In this document: piece after piece, positions 18,849 to 27,844 of the stretch
Numbering within the stretch: the first letter of the stretch is position 1
Layout: the number at the start of each line of letters is the position of its first letter
NCBI GenBank assembly: GCA_900551115.1
Contig: URUY01000023.1
Coordinates: 1 to 58,946, forward strand
Source: an uncultured Lachnospiraceae bacterium
GTDB lineage: Bacteria > Bacillota > Clostridia > Lachnospirales > Lachnospiraceae
Length of the DNA stretch: 58,946 nucleotides
Direction: 5' to 3'
Notes under the pieces: generated by a model
What the model saw: only the letters and a program-made list of their open reading frames with translations
The model's database searches: none
Told to the model about the DNA's origin: nothing
Translations under genes and position numbers: made by a program

Positions 18849-19481
18849 CTATGTTCTGAAAATAATCTCTGTATATATGCTTCTAAAGAAATTGTAAACC
18901 ATACCAAGCAGATTTGTCAGAAGCAGCAACAGGAATATAATAATCAGCATGGCAACGAAGGTTATGAACAGGGTTCCGAGCGTCTTGCCCAATGTATAAT
19001 TATGTACCTGCATGATTCCAATCAGCATCATGATGATACCGAAGGCAATTCCTATGCCTAAGAGCAGTCCGTAAAATGCCTGCTCATCATCTGCAATCAC
19101 CTGGCTGACCAAAGTAGCTGCCGCCAATACCATACTGATAGGCACTGTACTGTAGCCCACCGCTATGGCAATATCCTTCATCCTGCCCTCGCCGTTCATC
19201 AAACAGGTCACTGACCAGTTGCTGACGCAGATAAGCAGATAAAAGGCAAGTACACCGCAAAGCTCATAAAAACTGTCCACTGCCCTGGGGTCTAAATCAT
19301 TCACTACAAAGCTGGCAAGAAGCCTGTTTGCGGAAAAACATATCGAAAAGATAATAACCATCAATATGGCAAGAGGAACGCTTCCTTTATCCGCATGACG
19401 TATCCAGTAAAAGCCGTCCATGGGATGAGAGATGGTATAAAACATGTATTTCCACTTTTCTTTTGAAAAATATTTACCCAT
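18849..19481 (-). CDS. YIP1-family integral membrane protein
   Basis: A 210-aa protein with about five hydrophobic segments and the start MGKYFSKEKWKYMFYTISHP, typical of bacterial YIP1-domain proteins in which an FYTI-HP segment precedes the first span. Its function is unknown. Its ATG overlaps the end of the NHL/TPR gene by 8 bp and the DUF5696-like gene follows after 11 bp, so the three are probably made together, perhaps as one membrane complex. Confidence 0.75.
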   Translation of the reverse strand: MGKYFSKEKWKYMFYTISHPMDGFYWIRHADKGSVPLAILMVIIFSICFSANRLLASFVVNDLDPRAVDSFYELCGVLAFYLLICVSNWSVTCLMNGEGRMKDIAIAVGYSTVPISMVLAAATLVSQVIADDEQAFYGLLLGIGIAFGIIMMLIGIMQVHNYTLGKTLGTLFITFVAMLIIIFLLLLLTNLLGMVYNFFRSIYTEIIFRT

Positions 19482-20961
19482 CCAGGCTGCCCCCTTTCTT
19501 TTTCTTTCTGTATTTCTTCACTACCACACAAACGATAACCAATATCAGGATGCCCGATAAGAAGTAGCTTGCATTTTCTACCAGCATACCGTTACGGTAT
19601 CTTCTGTATGCCACGGAATAATAGTCCCGGTTCATGCCAAGCTCCAGATATTTCATCGCCTGTACATAATCACCCTTTGTCAGATATGCCTTACCGATAC
19701 CGGTATTGGCAAGCTCATTGTTTTCATCTAATTCCAATACCCTCTGCCAAAGCGCTACCGCTTCTGTTTCATCACCGCCATATCTGAGTCCTACCGCTTC
19801 ATTTATCAGCCTGCCGTACTCTGTTTCCTTAAAGCTGATGATTTCGGCTCTGGTCGTATCAAGCACTACCAGGGCTCCGCCGATATCCTCTATTGCTACC
19901 GGCATGGCGAAGGTTCCCTCCTGGGTACCCAGTCCGCCGAAAATATAGAGCAGATTGCCTTCATGGTCATAAGTAAAGATACGGCCCCTCTTCCGGTCTA
20001 AACAGGAGTAAATACCGTTCTGTCTGTATAAAACATCCGTAAACTGTGACGGTCCCGCATACTCGGTTGTTCCATCAATCTGCAAATCACCGCCCACATT
20101 ACCGTTCTCGCCTTTTTTGATAACGTCCTCACCGCGGGGGTTTAACCTTCTGACCCCCTGTACGCCTGTAGGGTCAATATTGGACGCATATACAAAACCG
20201 TCCGGGTCAATATCAATTCCCGTAAATTCTGTAGGGATAAAAAGCTTCTGTTTGGAACGCTCCTCCTTTGTAGCCAGCCTTTTCCAAAACTTTTCCCACG
20301 GACTGATTTCTACTTTAATGGTACCAAAGAAACTGGAAAAGCTGCCGTTGCTTTCAAATACCATAATACCTTCAAACATATTCTGCGCGATAACATAGAT
20401 TCTGTCCGCATAGTCAACTGCTACCTTCAGAGGAACGAACACATAGCCCTCCTCCAAGCTTTCCGACTGGGGATTTTCTACGATTTTAACCAGTGTACCG
20501 TCCTCTTCCAGCACTACAACACGGTTATTCTGAGAATCTGCCACATAAATCTGATTTTTTTCAGAAACGCAGACGCCGTAGGGCTGCTTAAAGGAATCCT
20601 CCGTTCCCCCGTTATCAAAGGTGGTAATAATGTTTAACACCTTTTTCATATCCTTATCCAATACAACGATGCGGTTGTTACCGGTATCCGCCACATAGAT
20701 TTTTCCGTCTCCTGCCTGACACAAATCCTGAGGTGTGACAAATTTTCCTACCGGCTCTCCGTTATAGGTAAAATCCTCTCCTCTTACCGTTCCTGCCGGC
20801 ACATAGGGCGCCGGTGTGAAGTGGATGTACTCCCGATAGTCGTAATTATAACAGTCATACGGAAGCGAGGATGCGTATACATTCTCTCCTGCCGTAAGCG
20901 CCAGCATAAACGCCGCCAGACAAAGAGATATGATTTTTCGTAATTGAATGAATCGTTTCAT
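19474..20961 (-). CDS. Exported NHL-propeller and TPR protein with C-terminal anchor
   Basis: A 495-aa protein with a Sec signal peptide (about residues 1-30), a six-bladed NHL-type beta-propeller (about 65-375; repeats such as GKIYVADTGNNRIVVLDKD and QIYVADSQNNRVVVLEEDG), a TPR segment (about 385-450) and one C-terminal membrane span followed by a Lys-rich cytosolic tail. The propeller therefore faces outside. NHL propellers bind proteins, glycans or nucleic acids, so it may organise or sense substrate for the adjacent importer; this is inference. AGGAGG precedes the ATG at 20961. Confidence 0.8.
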   Translation of the reverse strand: MKRFIQLRKIISLCLAAFMLALTAGENVYASSLPYDCYNYDYREYIHFTPAPYVPAGTVRGEDFTYNGEPVGKFVTPQDLCQAGDGKIYVADTGNNRIVVLDKDMKKVLNIITTFDNGGTEDSFKQPYGVCVSEKNQIYVADSQNNRVVVLEEDGTLVKIVENPQSESLEEGYVFVPLKVAVDYADRIYVIAQNMFEGIMVFESNGSFSSFFGTIKVEISPWEKFWKRLATKEERSKQKLFIPTEFTGIDIDPDGFVYASNIDPTGVQGVRRLNPRGEDVIKKGENGNVGGDLQIDGTTEYAGPSQFTDVLYRQNGIYSCLDRKRGRIFTYDHEGNLLYIFGGLGTQEGTFAMPVAIEDIGGALVVLDTTRAEIISFKETEYGRLINEAVGLRYGGDETEAVALWQRVLELDENNELANTGIGKAYLTKGDYVQAMKYLELGMNRDYYSVAYRRYRNGMLVENASYFLSGILILVIVCVVVKKYRKKKKGGSLDG

Positions 20962-20976
20962 CTCCGTTTCCTCCTG

Positions 20977-21879
20977 TTAATCTTTCATACCTGATGAGGT
21001 CATAGTTTCCAGAATATTTCTCTGACATACTAAGAAGAAGGTAATCGGAACTGCTGCAATAATAAAGGTTACTGCCGCTGCCGCTCCCGCTCTTGCCATA
21101 CCGCCTGCCGAAATCTGCTGCAGGGAATACTGCAGGGGCTTTAAGTCCTCATCTCTTAAGAAGGTACTTCCTGTGTTGCCCCACATCTGCTGGAACTGGA
21201 AAATGGCCAGTGTCAGCCATGCCGGCTTTACGTTAGGCATTACAATCTTCCAGAATACCTGCCACTCGCTTGCACCGTCCAGTCTGGCCGATTCCATCAG
21301 GGAATCCGGCAGCTGTTCCATAAACTGTTTCATCAGGTACAGACCCATACCAAAGGAGCAGGCCGGCAGAATAAGTGCCAGATAACTGTTGTTGATATGC
21401 AGCCATGAAATAATCATGTACTGAGGCGTCTGTGTAACCGTCCAATGGAACATCATGGAAAGCACAACCATCTGGAACAGGATTTTCTTTCCCGGAAAAT
21501 TGTGTTTAGCCAAAGGATATGCCGCCAGGGATGCAATAATAACATGCCCTACCATACCCCCCCCGGTTATAATCAGGGTGTTTAATATGTATCTGGAAAA
21601 AGGTACCCAGGAATCATTCATCAGCGTGAACAAATCCGAGAAATTTTCCAAAGTAGGATTTCTCACAAAAATCTTGGGCGGGAACTGATACAGTTCATCC
21701 AAAGGCTTTAAGCAGTTGTTGATTACCATTACAAGCGGCAGTATCATTGCCAGACCGCATATGAACATAAGCACAAACAACAGCGTATTGCCCGCCATGG
21801 AACGGTTCAGTTTCTTTTCCCTGGGTTTGAAAAAACGGCGTTTTCGGTAGGGTTTTAAATAGTCTTTTTGCTTTTTCAT
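20977..21879 (-). CDS. Sugar ABC importer permease, MalG type (first system)
   Basis: A 300-aa protein with six predicted spans, a basic N-terminus (KPYRKRRFFKPREKKLNRS) and the EAA-loop motif MESARLDGASEWQVFWKIVM. It partners the MalF-type permease whose stop codon overlaps its ATG by one base (TAATG). Confidence 0.93.
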   Translation of the reverse strand: MKKQKDYLKPYRKRRFFKPREKKLNRSMAGNTLLFVLMFICGLAMILPLVMVINNCLKPLDELYQFPPKIFVRNPTLENFSDLFTLMNDSWVPFSRYILNTLIITGGGMVGHVIIASLAAYPLAKHNFPGKKILFQMVVLSMMFHWTVTQTPQYMIISWLHINNSYLALILPACSFGMGLYLMKQFMEQLPDSLMESARLDGASEWQVFWKIVMPNVKPAWLTLAIFQFQQMWGNTGSTFLRDEDLKPLQYSLQQISAGGMARAGAAAAVTFIIAAVPITFFLVCQRNILETMTSSGMKD

Positions 21880-22838
21880 TACTCTCCTACCCTCCTTAAC
21901 AGTTTCTGTACCAGCAGGTTAGTGCCTACCATCAAAAGGAACAGCACGGTTGCTATGGCTGAAGCGTAGCCCATTTCAAAACGCACGGTACCATAATCAA
22001 GCAGGTGAGTTACCACCGTTGCACCCGAATAATTGACCGAAGGGTTGCCCGCAAGCTGTATGGAGACATCTGCAATGGCAAAGGCCTGCGTAATCTGCAT
22101 AACCGCACCGAACATAAGCTGCGGTTTCATGGCCGGAAGCGTCACATACCAAAGCTCCTGCCAGCGGTTCTTTACACCGTCAAGTGCCGCCGCTTCATAG
22201 AGAGATTTATCCACGGTCTGTAAACCTGCAATAAAGGAAAGGAAGCCGGTACCCAAGCTCAGCCAAAGCTGTACGACAATCAGGAAGGGAAGCACCCATT
22301 TTTCCGTTTTCATCCATACAATCGCTTCGTCCAGAATCCCTAAATCCATCAGTAAACCGTTTAAATAACCGTATCTGTCGCCTGATAAAATAAGCGTCCA
22401 TACCACATAAGCGTTACCGCAGATGCTGGGGGCATAAAATATCAGTGTAAGGAATGCACGCAGCCAGCCTTTAAATTCATTGATAATCCATGCAAATAAC
22501 AGGCACAGGAAATAGCTGACCGGTCCGGTAACAACTGCTAAAATCAAAGTGTTCTTTAAAGCTTTTAGGAAAATATCATCCTCTAAAAACAGCTTTATGT
22601 AATTCTTCCAACCGATAAAATCCGGCATTTCCAACATATTGTAGTAGGTGAAGCTGAAAGCAACGCTCATCAGCACCGGAAGTACTGTGAAGAAGAAAAA
22701 TAATATAAAATAAGGTGCCAGCATCATATAAGAAGCTTTATTTCTTTTTATCCGATACCCCAGAGTCGCCTGCTTTTTTGCTATGTCAAGCGCCTCCTGT
22801 GATACTTTTACCTCGGAAACAGTTCCGTTCTCTGCCAT
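21879..22838 (-). CDS. Sugar ABC importer permease, MalF type (first system)
   Basis: A 319-aa membrane protein with six predicted spans and the EAA-loop motif YEAAALDGVKNRWQELWYVT. It has a longer soluble N-terminus (about 35 residues) than its counterpart in the second system. It lies between the 997-aa binding-protein gene and the MalG-type gene. AAGGAGG precedes the ATG. Confidence 0.93.
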   Translation of the reverse strand: MAENGTVSEVKVSQEALDIAKKQATLGYRIKRNKASYMMLAPYFILFFFFTVLPVLMSVAFSFTYYNMLEMPDFIGWKNYIKLFLEDDIFLKALKNTLILAVVTGPVSYFLCLLFAWIINEFKGWLRAFLTLIFYAPSICGNAYVVWTLILSGDRYGYLNGLLMDLGILDEAIVWMKTEKWVLPFLIVVQLWLSLGTGFLSFIAGLQTVDKSLYEAAALDGVKNRWQELWYVTLPAMKPQLMFGAVMQITQAFAIADVSIQLAGNPSVNYSGATVVTHLLDYGTVRFEMGYASAIATVLFLLMVGTNLLVQKLLRRVGE

Positions 22839-22853
22839 TTCTTCCTCCTTCTA

Positions 22854-25847
22854 CTATTCACCCTTGGTGTCCAGTTCAAGCTCTTCACGCTTGTAGTTGA
22901 TTTCTGCATTGATGTAAATAACCTTATCCATCAGTTCTTCCCTTGGCAGCGCAGTATCCGTATTGGTAACTACCGTGTAAAATGCGTTATAAACGTTACG
23001 CCAGGAATAATAACCGCCGGGAACCTGAGGGATTCCCTCCACCCATTCCATGGAAGCCTTCAATGCTTCAAAATCATCTACCGGCCATGGCATATTTAAA
23101 AATGCTTCATAGTTGGCAGTAGGTACCCTTGCCGCAGAGCCCATCAGACCTTCCATTTCACGTCCGTACTTGGTCTGGGTTTCCGCACTGGTCCACCACT
23201 TTAAAAATTCCCAGCTTGCATCAGGATGCTTCGTATCTGCCATAATCATACTTGCCAGTCCCGTACTTGCCACGGAATGGTCCACTGTACCGTCTTCCTT
23301 CACCGTTCCGGGTATCTGTGTGAAGCTCCACAAGCCTGCAATATCCGGTGCAGATACCGCAAAATTGTTGTAGGTCGTATAATCCGCTATGATAATCGGA
23401 CATTCACCGGTACGGAAACGCTCTTCCACGCTGGTTTCTTTGTCCAGCTTGTAATCCGTATAATATTCGCAGAAATCCTTAAAGGTATTGACCGCAATAT
23501 CCGAATCCAGCGCCGATGCCTTTCCGTCCTCCGTATAATAAGCACCGCCGTTCTGATACAATAATGAAGCAAAAAGCTGCTCTGTAGGAAGCATACCGAA
23601 TTCCATCTGATTCTTGGCAAGCACTGTCATTGCCACCTTTACGTCATCCCACGTTTCGGGAATCTCCAGTCCGATTTCCGCCAAAATATCTTTTCTGTAG
23701 AACATAACCGGATAGGTAATGGTTTCAGGCAGTGCAAATACGGAACCGTCATAGGTAAACTGCGTGGTTGCCGCTTCGGGGAATCTGCTAAGCACCTCTG
23801 CCGCATCCGGAAACTCATTCAAATCCAGCACCGCATTTCGGATACCATAGTTGACCGGCGTATCATTACCGGTATTTAAAACCGCTCCGGCAATACCGTT
23901 TGTATTTGCCACCTGAATCGCCACATCCGGCCCTTCTCCGACCAGGGTTGCTTTTAACAGTGTGGACATATCCACCAGCTGTACGTTGACGCCGATACCG
24001 GTTTCATTGGTAAAGTTTTCATCAACCAGCGCTTTAATAACGTTGGCCTGGTCACGTCCCGACCCTACCCAAAGGGTAATGGACTCTCCCTCGCCCTCTT
24101 CATTTACGCTGCCGATATTGTTATAGTCAATCACAAAGGAATAATACAGTCTTTGGAACTCAAAGCCCAGGCTGTCAAAGAACGAATCCTTTGCATAAGA
24201 AATTTCCGTGTCGGGAGAGTAAATATTGATTCTGTCAATCTGCAGCGGCTGGCTGATAACCTGCGTAATCCACGTACCCAATGCCCTGACATTTATCTTG
24301 TAGGAAGTGATGGTACGCACAAAATATTCTTCATCCGCAATCAAATCATCCAACTGGTCACGCATGGTTAAAAGCACCGTTTTTTTATCGGTATTCTTAC
24401 CTGCCACCTCTTCCAGCATAGTAAGCGCCAAATTCAGAGTATCCCTGGCTGCTATCAATTCACCCTTTAATTCCGGCAGTGTTGCCGCAATCTGATAATC
24501 ACGGTAAGTATCCGGTTTGACACCGGTTACCTTGATGACCTGCCTGTAAATATTGTTAAGCTGCCCTACGGCGTCCTCTACAAGACCTACGATTTCGGAA
24601 AATTCACCCAAAACCACTTCCATACGAAGGGTATGGTGTCCTGCTTCCAAATAGAACCTGTATGCCTCGCCGTTTTCATCGGAAAGAACATCTTCTCTCC
24701 AGCTCTGCTCATAATTAAACGCATAATCCGACATCTCTTCAAAAGGAACTTCTCCGTCAATGGTGATACGTCTTGAGACGTGAATACCTCTTGAGAAATT
24801 CTGTTTGTCGTAAAGTGAAATATTGTAATAACCGCTTTCTGCAACGTCAAAATCCCATTCAATCCACTGACCTACCAGTCTCCAGGAATTGCCGCCGATG
24901 GAGTTATTCAAAAGCTCCTTGGGGCTTGACGGATAAACCGATGGTGAAGACTGATCCTGCTGGGGATAAAGCATCTGGGAGGAAGTCTTAACCGCATACT
25001 CGCCTTCCAAAACAATGTGCCGGCCTGTGGTATCTGCCGCTCCTGCCGCATCCTGCGCCGCCTTTACCTCTGCATAGGATTGTGCCACACCCTCGCTGTT
25101 AAGCACCAGTTTATTAATCAGCATAGGCTCCTTTAAAGAAACCATGGATATCGTATGAACGCCCTCTTCCAGATAAATGGCAAGGGGCTCTGTAATATAG
25201 CCGTTGCTGTCATACAGATATCTGCTCTGCCATTCCGGCATTTCCATTGTCTTGGGCTTTACATCATTTCCCTGATTGTCTTTTGCCCAGGTCTTCACGG
25301 TAACGCCGTCTTCATTGACATAAGTTTCATCTGTATAGTTCACCCAGACTCTGGGAAATGTCAGCAGTGACAATTCCGCATAGGGAAGTTCTCCGTCTAT
25401 AAAAAAGCTTCTTTCGATGTCCGAGTTTTTACCTTCTACCGGATAATACACTACGGACAGATTGTACAGACCGCTCTTCTTAACATCCACTTCAAACTCA
25501 ATCAGGGAATCCTCACCGGTCAGAACACTTTCTCCGGTCATTCCTTCATAGTCCGTATAGACTGTGGGTTCTGCCGCCTTATCGCTTTCCTCATATCTTA
25601 CATAGCCGCCTGCCGGTATCTCTAAAATGTCGGTGGAACGGGCTGCGTCAGCATGCTCCTCCATATATTCTTTATAGCCGGGAATAGAATCATCAATGTT
25701 ATAGGTACTGATAATCTCATCAAATTCATCCATCAGCATTTCTGTCTTTGCATAGCCGTCTAACTCTGCTATCGGAAACAGGGACAGAGCCATAACGACT
25801 GTCAGTGCCAGTGCCATGATTTTTGTGCCGGTTACCCTCCGTTTCAT
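22854..25847 (-). CDS. Solute-binding protein fused to N-terminal beta-sandwich modules
   Basis: A 997-aa exported protein. After a signal peptide (about residues 1-33, no lipobox Cys) come two CBM-like beta-sandwich domains (about 75-255 and 275-430), a helical linker with TM-poor heptads (about 430-560), a short sandwich-like segment and a family-1 solute-binding domain (about 605-997; ESITLWVGSGRDQANVIKAL, GPDVAIQVANTNG, SWEFLKWWTS). Typical binding proteins are 400-500 aa, so this is a fusion twice the normal size. It probably serves the permeases directly downstream. With no lipid anchor it must be held by an uncleaved signal, by other proteins or by binding glycan. Confidence 0.82.
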   Translation of the reverse strand: MKRRVTGTKIMALALTVVMALSLFPIAELDGYAKTEMLMDEFDEIISTYNIDDSIPGYKEYMEEHADAARSTDILEIPAGGYVRYEESDKAAEPTVYTDYEGMTGESVLTGEDSLIEFEVDVKKSGLYNLSVVYYPVEGKNSDIERSFFIDGELPYAELSLLTFPRVWVNYTDETYVNEDGVTVKTWAKDNQGNDVKPKTMEMPEWQSRYLYDSNGYITEPLAIYLEEGVHTISMVSLKEPMLINKLVLNSEGVAQSYAEVKAAQDAAGAADTTGRHIVLEGEYAVKTSSQMLYPQQDQSSPSVYPSSPKELLNNSIGGNSWRLVGQWIEWDFDVAESGYYNISLYDKQNFSRGIHVSRRITIDGEVPFEEMSDYAFNYEQSWREDVLSDENGEAYRFYLEAGHHTLRMEVVLGEFSEIVGLVEDAVGQLNNIYRQVIKVTGVKPDTYRDYQIAATLPELKGELIAARDTLNLALTMLEEVAGKNTDKKTVLLTMRDQLDDLIADEEYFVRTITSYKINVRALGTWITQVISQPLQIDRINIYSPDTEISYAKDSFFDSLGFEFQRLYYSFVIDYNNIGSVNEEGEGESITLWVGSGRDQANVIKALVDENFTNETGIGVNVQLVDMSTLLKATLVGEGPDVAIQVANTNGIAGAVLNTGNDTPVNYGIRNAVLDLNEFPDAAEVLSRFPEAATTQFTYDGSVFALPETITYPVMFYRKDILAEIGLEIPETWDDVKVAMTVLAKNQMEFGMLPTEQLFASLLYQNGGAYYTEDGKASALDSDIAVNTFKDFCEYYTDYKLDKETSVEERFRTGECPIIIADYTTYNNFAVSAPDIAGLWSFTQIPGTVKEDGTVDHSVASTGLASMIMADTKHPDASWEFLKWWTSAETQTKYGREMEGLMGSAARVPTANYEAFLNMPWPVDDFEALKASMEWVEGIPQVPGGYYSWRNVYNAFYTVVTNTDTALPREELMDKVIYINAEINYKREELELDTKGE

Positions 25848-25888
25848 ACCTCTACCTCTTTCTCTTATTTTTACTGCGGACTGCCGGA

Positions 25889-27427
25889 TTACTGCAAGTC
25901 CTTTCTGATTTCATAAGTTGTAAAGTCCGGTAAATCCTCAAGCGTAATGACCCCCTCGTCCTCATACGCTTTTTGCAGCATGGATTCTTCCGTATATTGT
26001 TCGCTCAGCGTATACATGGCAACATCCTTTGCTACAAACTCACCCTGCCAGGTACACCACATACCCCACATTGCGCCGTCCCTCCTTGCCAGCTCAGGGT
26101 CAAAGAGACAGCCGTTTTCGGACAGATATACCATTTTTTGTTCTGTGCTGTAATTTTCTGCTGCATTCAGATAAGCCGATGTCTGCGGTACATAAACTCT
26201 TTCGCCCGGATAAATATCCTCACCGATAATATCCACATATTCGTCTCCGGGATACCATTCCGCATCCTGTCCGTTCCAAAGCCATATCAGATTGTCAAGC
26301 CCGTATTCATTCGTCAGTCTGTCATAAAGCAATATGTAAAGCTGCTTGTAAGCCTCAGGCCCCGATGCGCCCCACCAGAACCAACCGCCGCTTGCTTCAT
26401 GTAACGGTCTCCATAAAACCGGCACATCCGCTTCCTTTAAAATCAAAAGCTGTTCTGCTATAGCGTCAATATCCTTCATCAAAAGCTCATAGCCTTCCTC
26501 ATCCTCTCCGCTCATAATCTTCTCCAGATTGATGTTGGTGGAATCCGTATAAAAGGCACTGTACCATTCTCCGGTAATATACTTAGACGGTGCATTCCAA
26601 TGCCAGCAAAAGGTTACGATACCGCCGCTCTCCCAAAAGTCCAGAGCAAATTCCGTTGCATGCCCCTGACTGCCGTTCTCCACACGGGAGGGCGTATATT
26701 CTATGAAGTCCAGACCCAAAACTGCCGGCGTCTTTCCCACAGCATTTTTCACCACCTGAAATTCCCGTCCGTACTGACCTGTATCACAGTACTGGCCCGA
26801 AAGGATTTTCTCACCGTATATATCACACAAATAGCTGTAAAGCCTTTGCGTCTGCTCTGAGGCTGCCGGATTACTGAGGGCAGCGTTTACTTCATATATG
26901 CCGGGGTCTATAGGCTCTGAGGTAAGCACCTTAAGACAGTCTAAGGAAATCCATCCCCAATATTTGGAAATGCTGATTTTATGTTCTCCCGCCTCCATAT
27001 AAATCCGGTTGATAAGCGAATCTGCAAATCCGCTTTCCTCAACCATGACCGTTCCTATCTGCTCACCGTCTACCGTAACGTAATTGTGTTTCTCCCCGCC
27101 GGCACTGGCGCTGACAAAATTCAAATCATAAAATCCGGTTTCTTCTATTGTTATAGTAAAGGTACAGCCATCGGCATCTTCTTCAAAGCCTTCCACATAG
27201 CCTGTACCGGAGTATTCTTTCTTTGTAAGACCTGCCGGCACTTTTACGTTACCGTTCCACGCGGCGTCTTCCGCTTCATATATCCCTACTGTTTCCGGAA
27301 TGTAATCACTTTTCTCTCCCCTGTCATTTCCCGGCTGCACACTGCTTTTTTCTGCCATACATCCGGCAGACATCATACCAAGCACTGCTGCCAACCCGAT
27401 GCTCAAAATTCTTCCGCCCTTCTTCAT
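25889..27427 (-). CDS. GH26 endo-beta-1,4-mannanase, surface lipoprotein with CBM35-like module
   Basis: A 512-aa lipoprotein (signal MKKGGRILSIGLAAVLGMMS, lipobox SAGC). Residues about 48-170 form a CBM6/35-like module (starts YEAEDAAWNG, ends SLDCLKV). The GH26 catalytic domain follows (about 180-510), with the acid/base Glu in WRPLHEASGGWFWWG and the nucleophile Glu in YLSENG. It cleaves beta-1,4-mannan outside the cell, feeding the importers encoded next. The ATG at 27427 has GGGAG six bases upstream; the longer ORF start lacks both SD and sense before the signal peptide. It is the first gene of the long operon. Confidence 0.93.
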   Translation of the reverse strand: MKKGGRILSIGLAAVLGMMSAGCMAEKSSVQPGNDRGEKSDYIPETVGIYEAEDAAWNGNVKVPAGLTKKEYSGTGYVEGFEEDADGCTFTITIEETGFYDLNFVSASAGGEKHNYVTVDGEQIGTVMVEESGFADSLINRIYMEAGEHKISISKYWGWISLDCLKVLTSEPIDPGIYEVNAALSNPAASEQTQRLYSYLCDIYGEKILSGQYCDTGQYGREFQVVKNAVGKTPAVLGLDFIEYTPSRVENGSQGHATEFALDFWESGGIVTFCWHWNAPSKYITGEWYSAFYTDSTNINLEKIMSGEDEEGYELLMKDIDAIAEQLLILKEADVPVLWRPLHEASGGWFWWGASGPEAYKQLYILLYDRLTNEYGLDNLIWLWNGQDAEWYPGDEYVDIIGEDIYPGERVYVPQTSAYLNAAENYSTEQKMVYLSENGCLFDPELARRDGAMWGMWCTWQGEFVAKDVAMYTLSEQYTEESMLQKAYEDEGVITLEDLPDFTTYEIRKDLQ

Positions 27428-27533
27428 TTCCCGCTCCCTGCCGCCATATGGCAGCTCAAACATCACTTTTGCAGGGAAGGTCCCCTGCACACCATTTGTT
27501 AATTTGTTTTAAGTTGTTTTAATCTATGAAATA

Positions 27534-27562
27534 ATCTTACTATAACTAACCTTAAACTTCAA
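27534..27562 (-). promoter_or_regulatory. Promoter of the long mannan operon
   Basis: Minus strand: -35 TTGAAG (27557-27562), a 17-bp spacer and -10 TAAGAT (27534-27539), about 105 bp before the GH26 start. A perfect palindrome ACAATATTGT lies just upstream at 27590-27599. Confidence 0.6.
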
Positions 27563-27800
27563 CATGTTTTATGCATTTTGTTGTTTTTAACAATATTGTC
27601 TTCTTATATTTGTACATTTTTAACAGCGTTTCAAGATTCTTTTGGTTCTTTTGCCGTAATATACATATTAAGTTATTCTTTTAATTCCTTACTTTTTTAC
27701 TGTTTTTAGCTTGTTTTTCACGCTTTCAAGCTCTTTTTCTTTTTTATTTTAGCTAATATTAATATATTTTAGCTAATTTTAGCTTTTCATTATTTACCTT
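27563..27800. promoter_or_regulatory. AT-rich divergent control region with helically phased AGCT sites
   Basis: This stretch between the two GH26 genes holds no ORF. AGCT tetramers start at 27708, 27729, 27751, 27771 and 27781 (steps of 21, 22, 20 and 10 bp, close to whole helical turns). The last three lie in TTAGCTAA, TTAGCTAA and TTAGCTTT, each preceded by T runs. A weak imperfect palindrome at 27620-27635 is a possible LacI site. No clean sigma-70 promoter for the plus-strand gene could be assigned. Confidence 0.45.
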
Positions 27801-27844
27801 ATATGTTATCATTTATTATTATATATTTATTAAGGAGGTATCAC

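Noticed and set aside
27620..27635. LacI operator in the GH26 promoter region
   Set aside because: The palindrome is too imperfect to list as a site; kept only as a place to look.
27563..27800. cre site for the mannan operon
   Set aside because: The nearest candidate lacks one base of the required spacing around the central CG.
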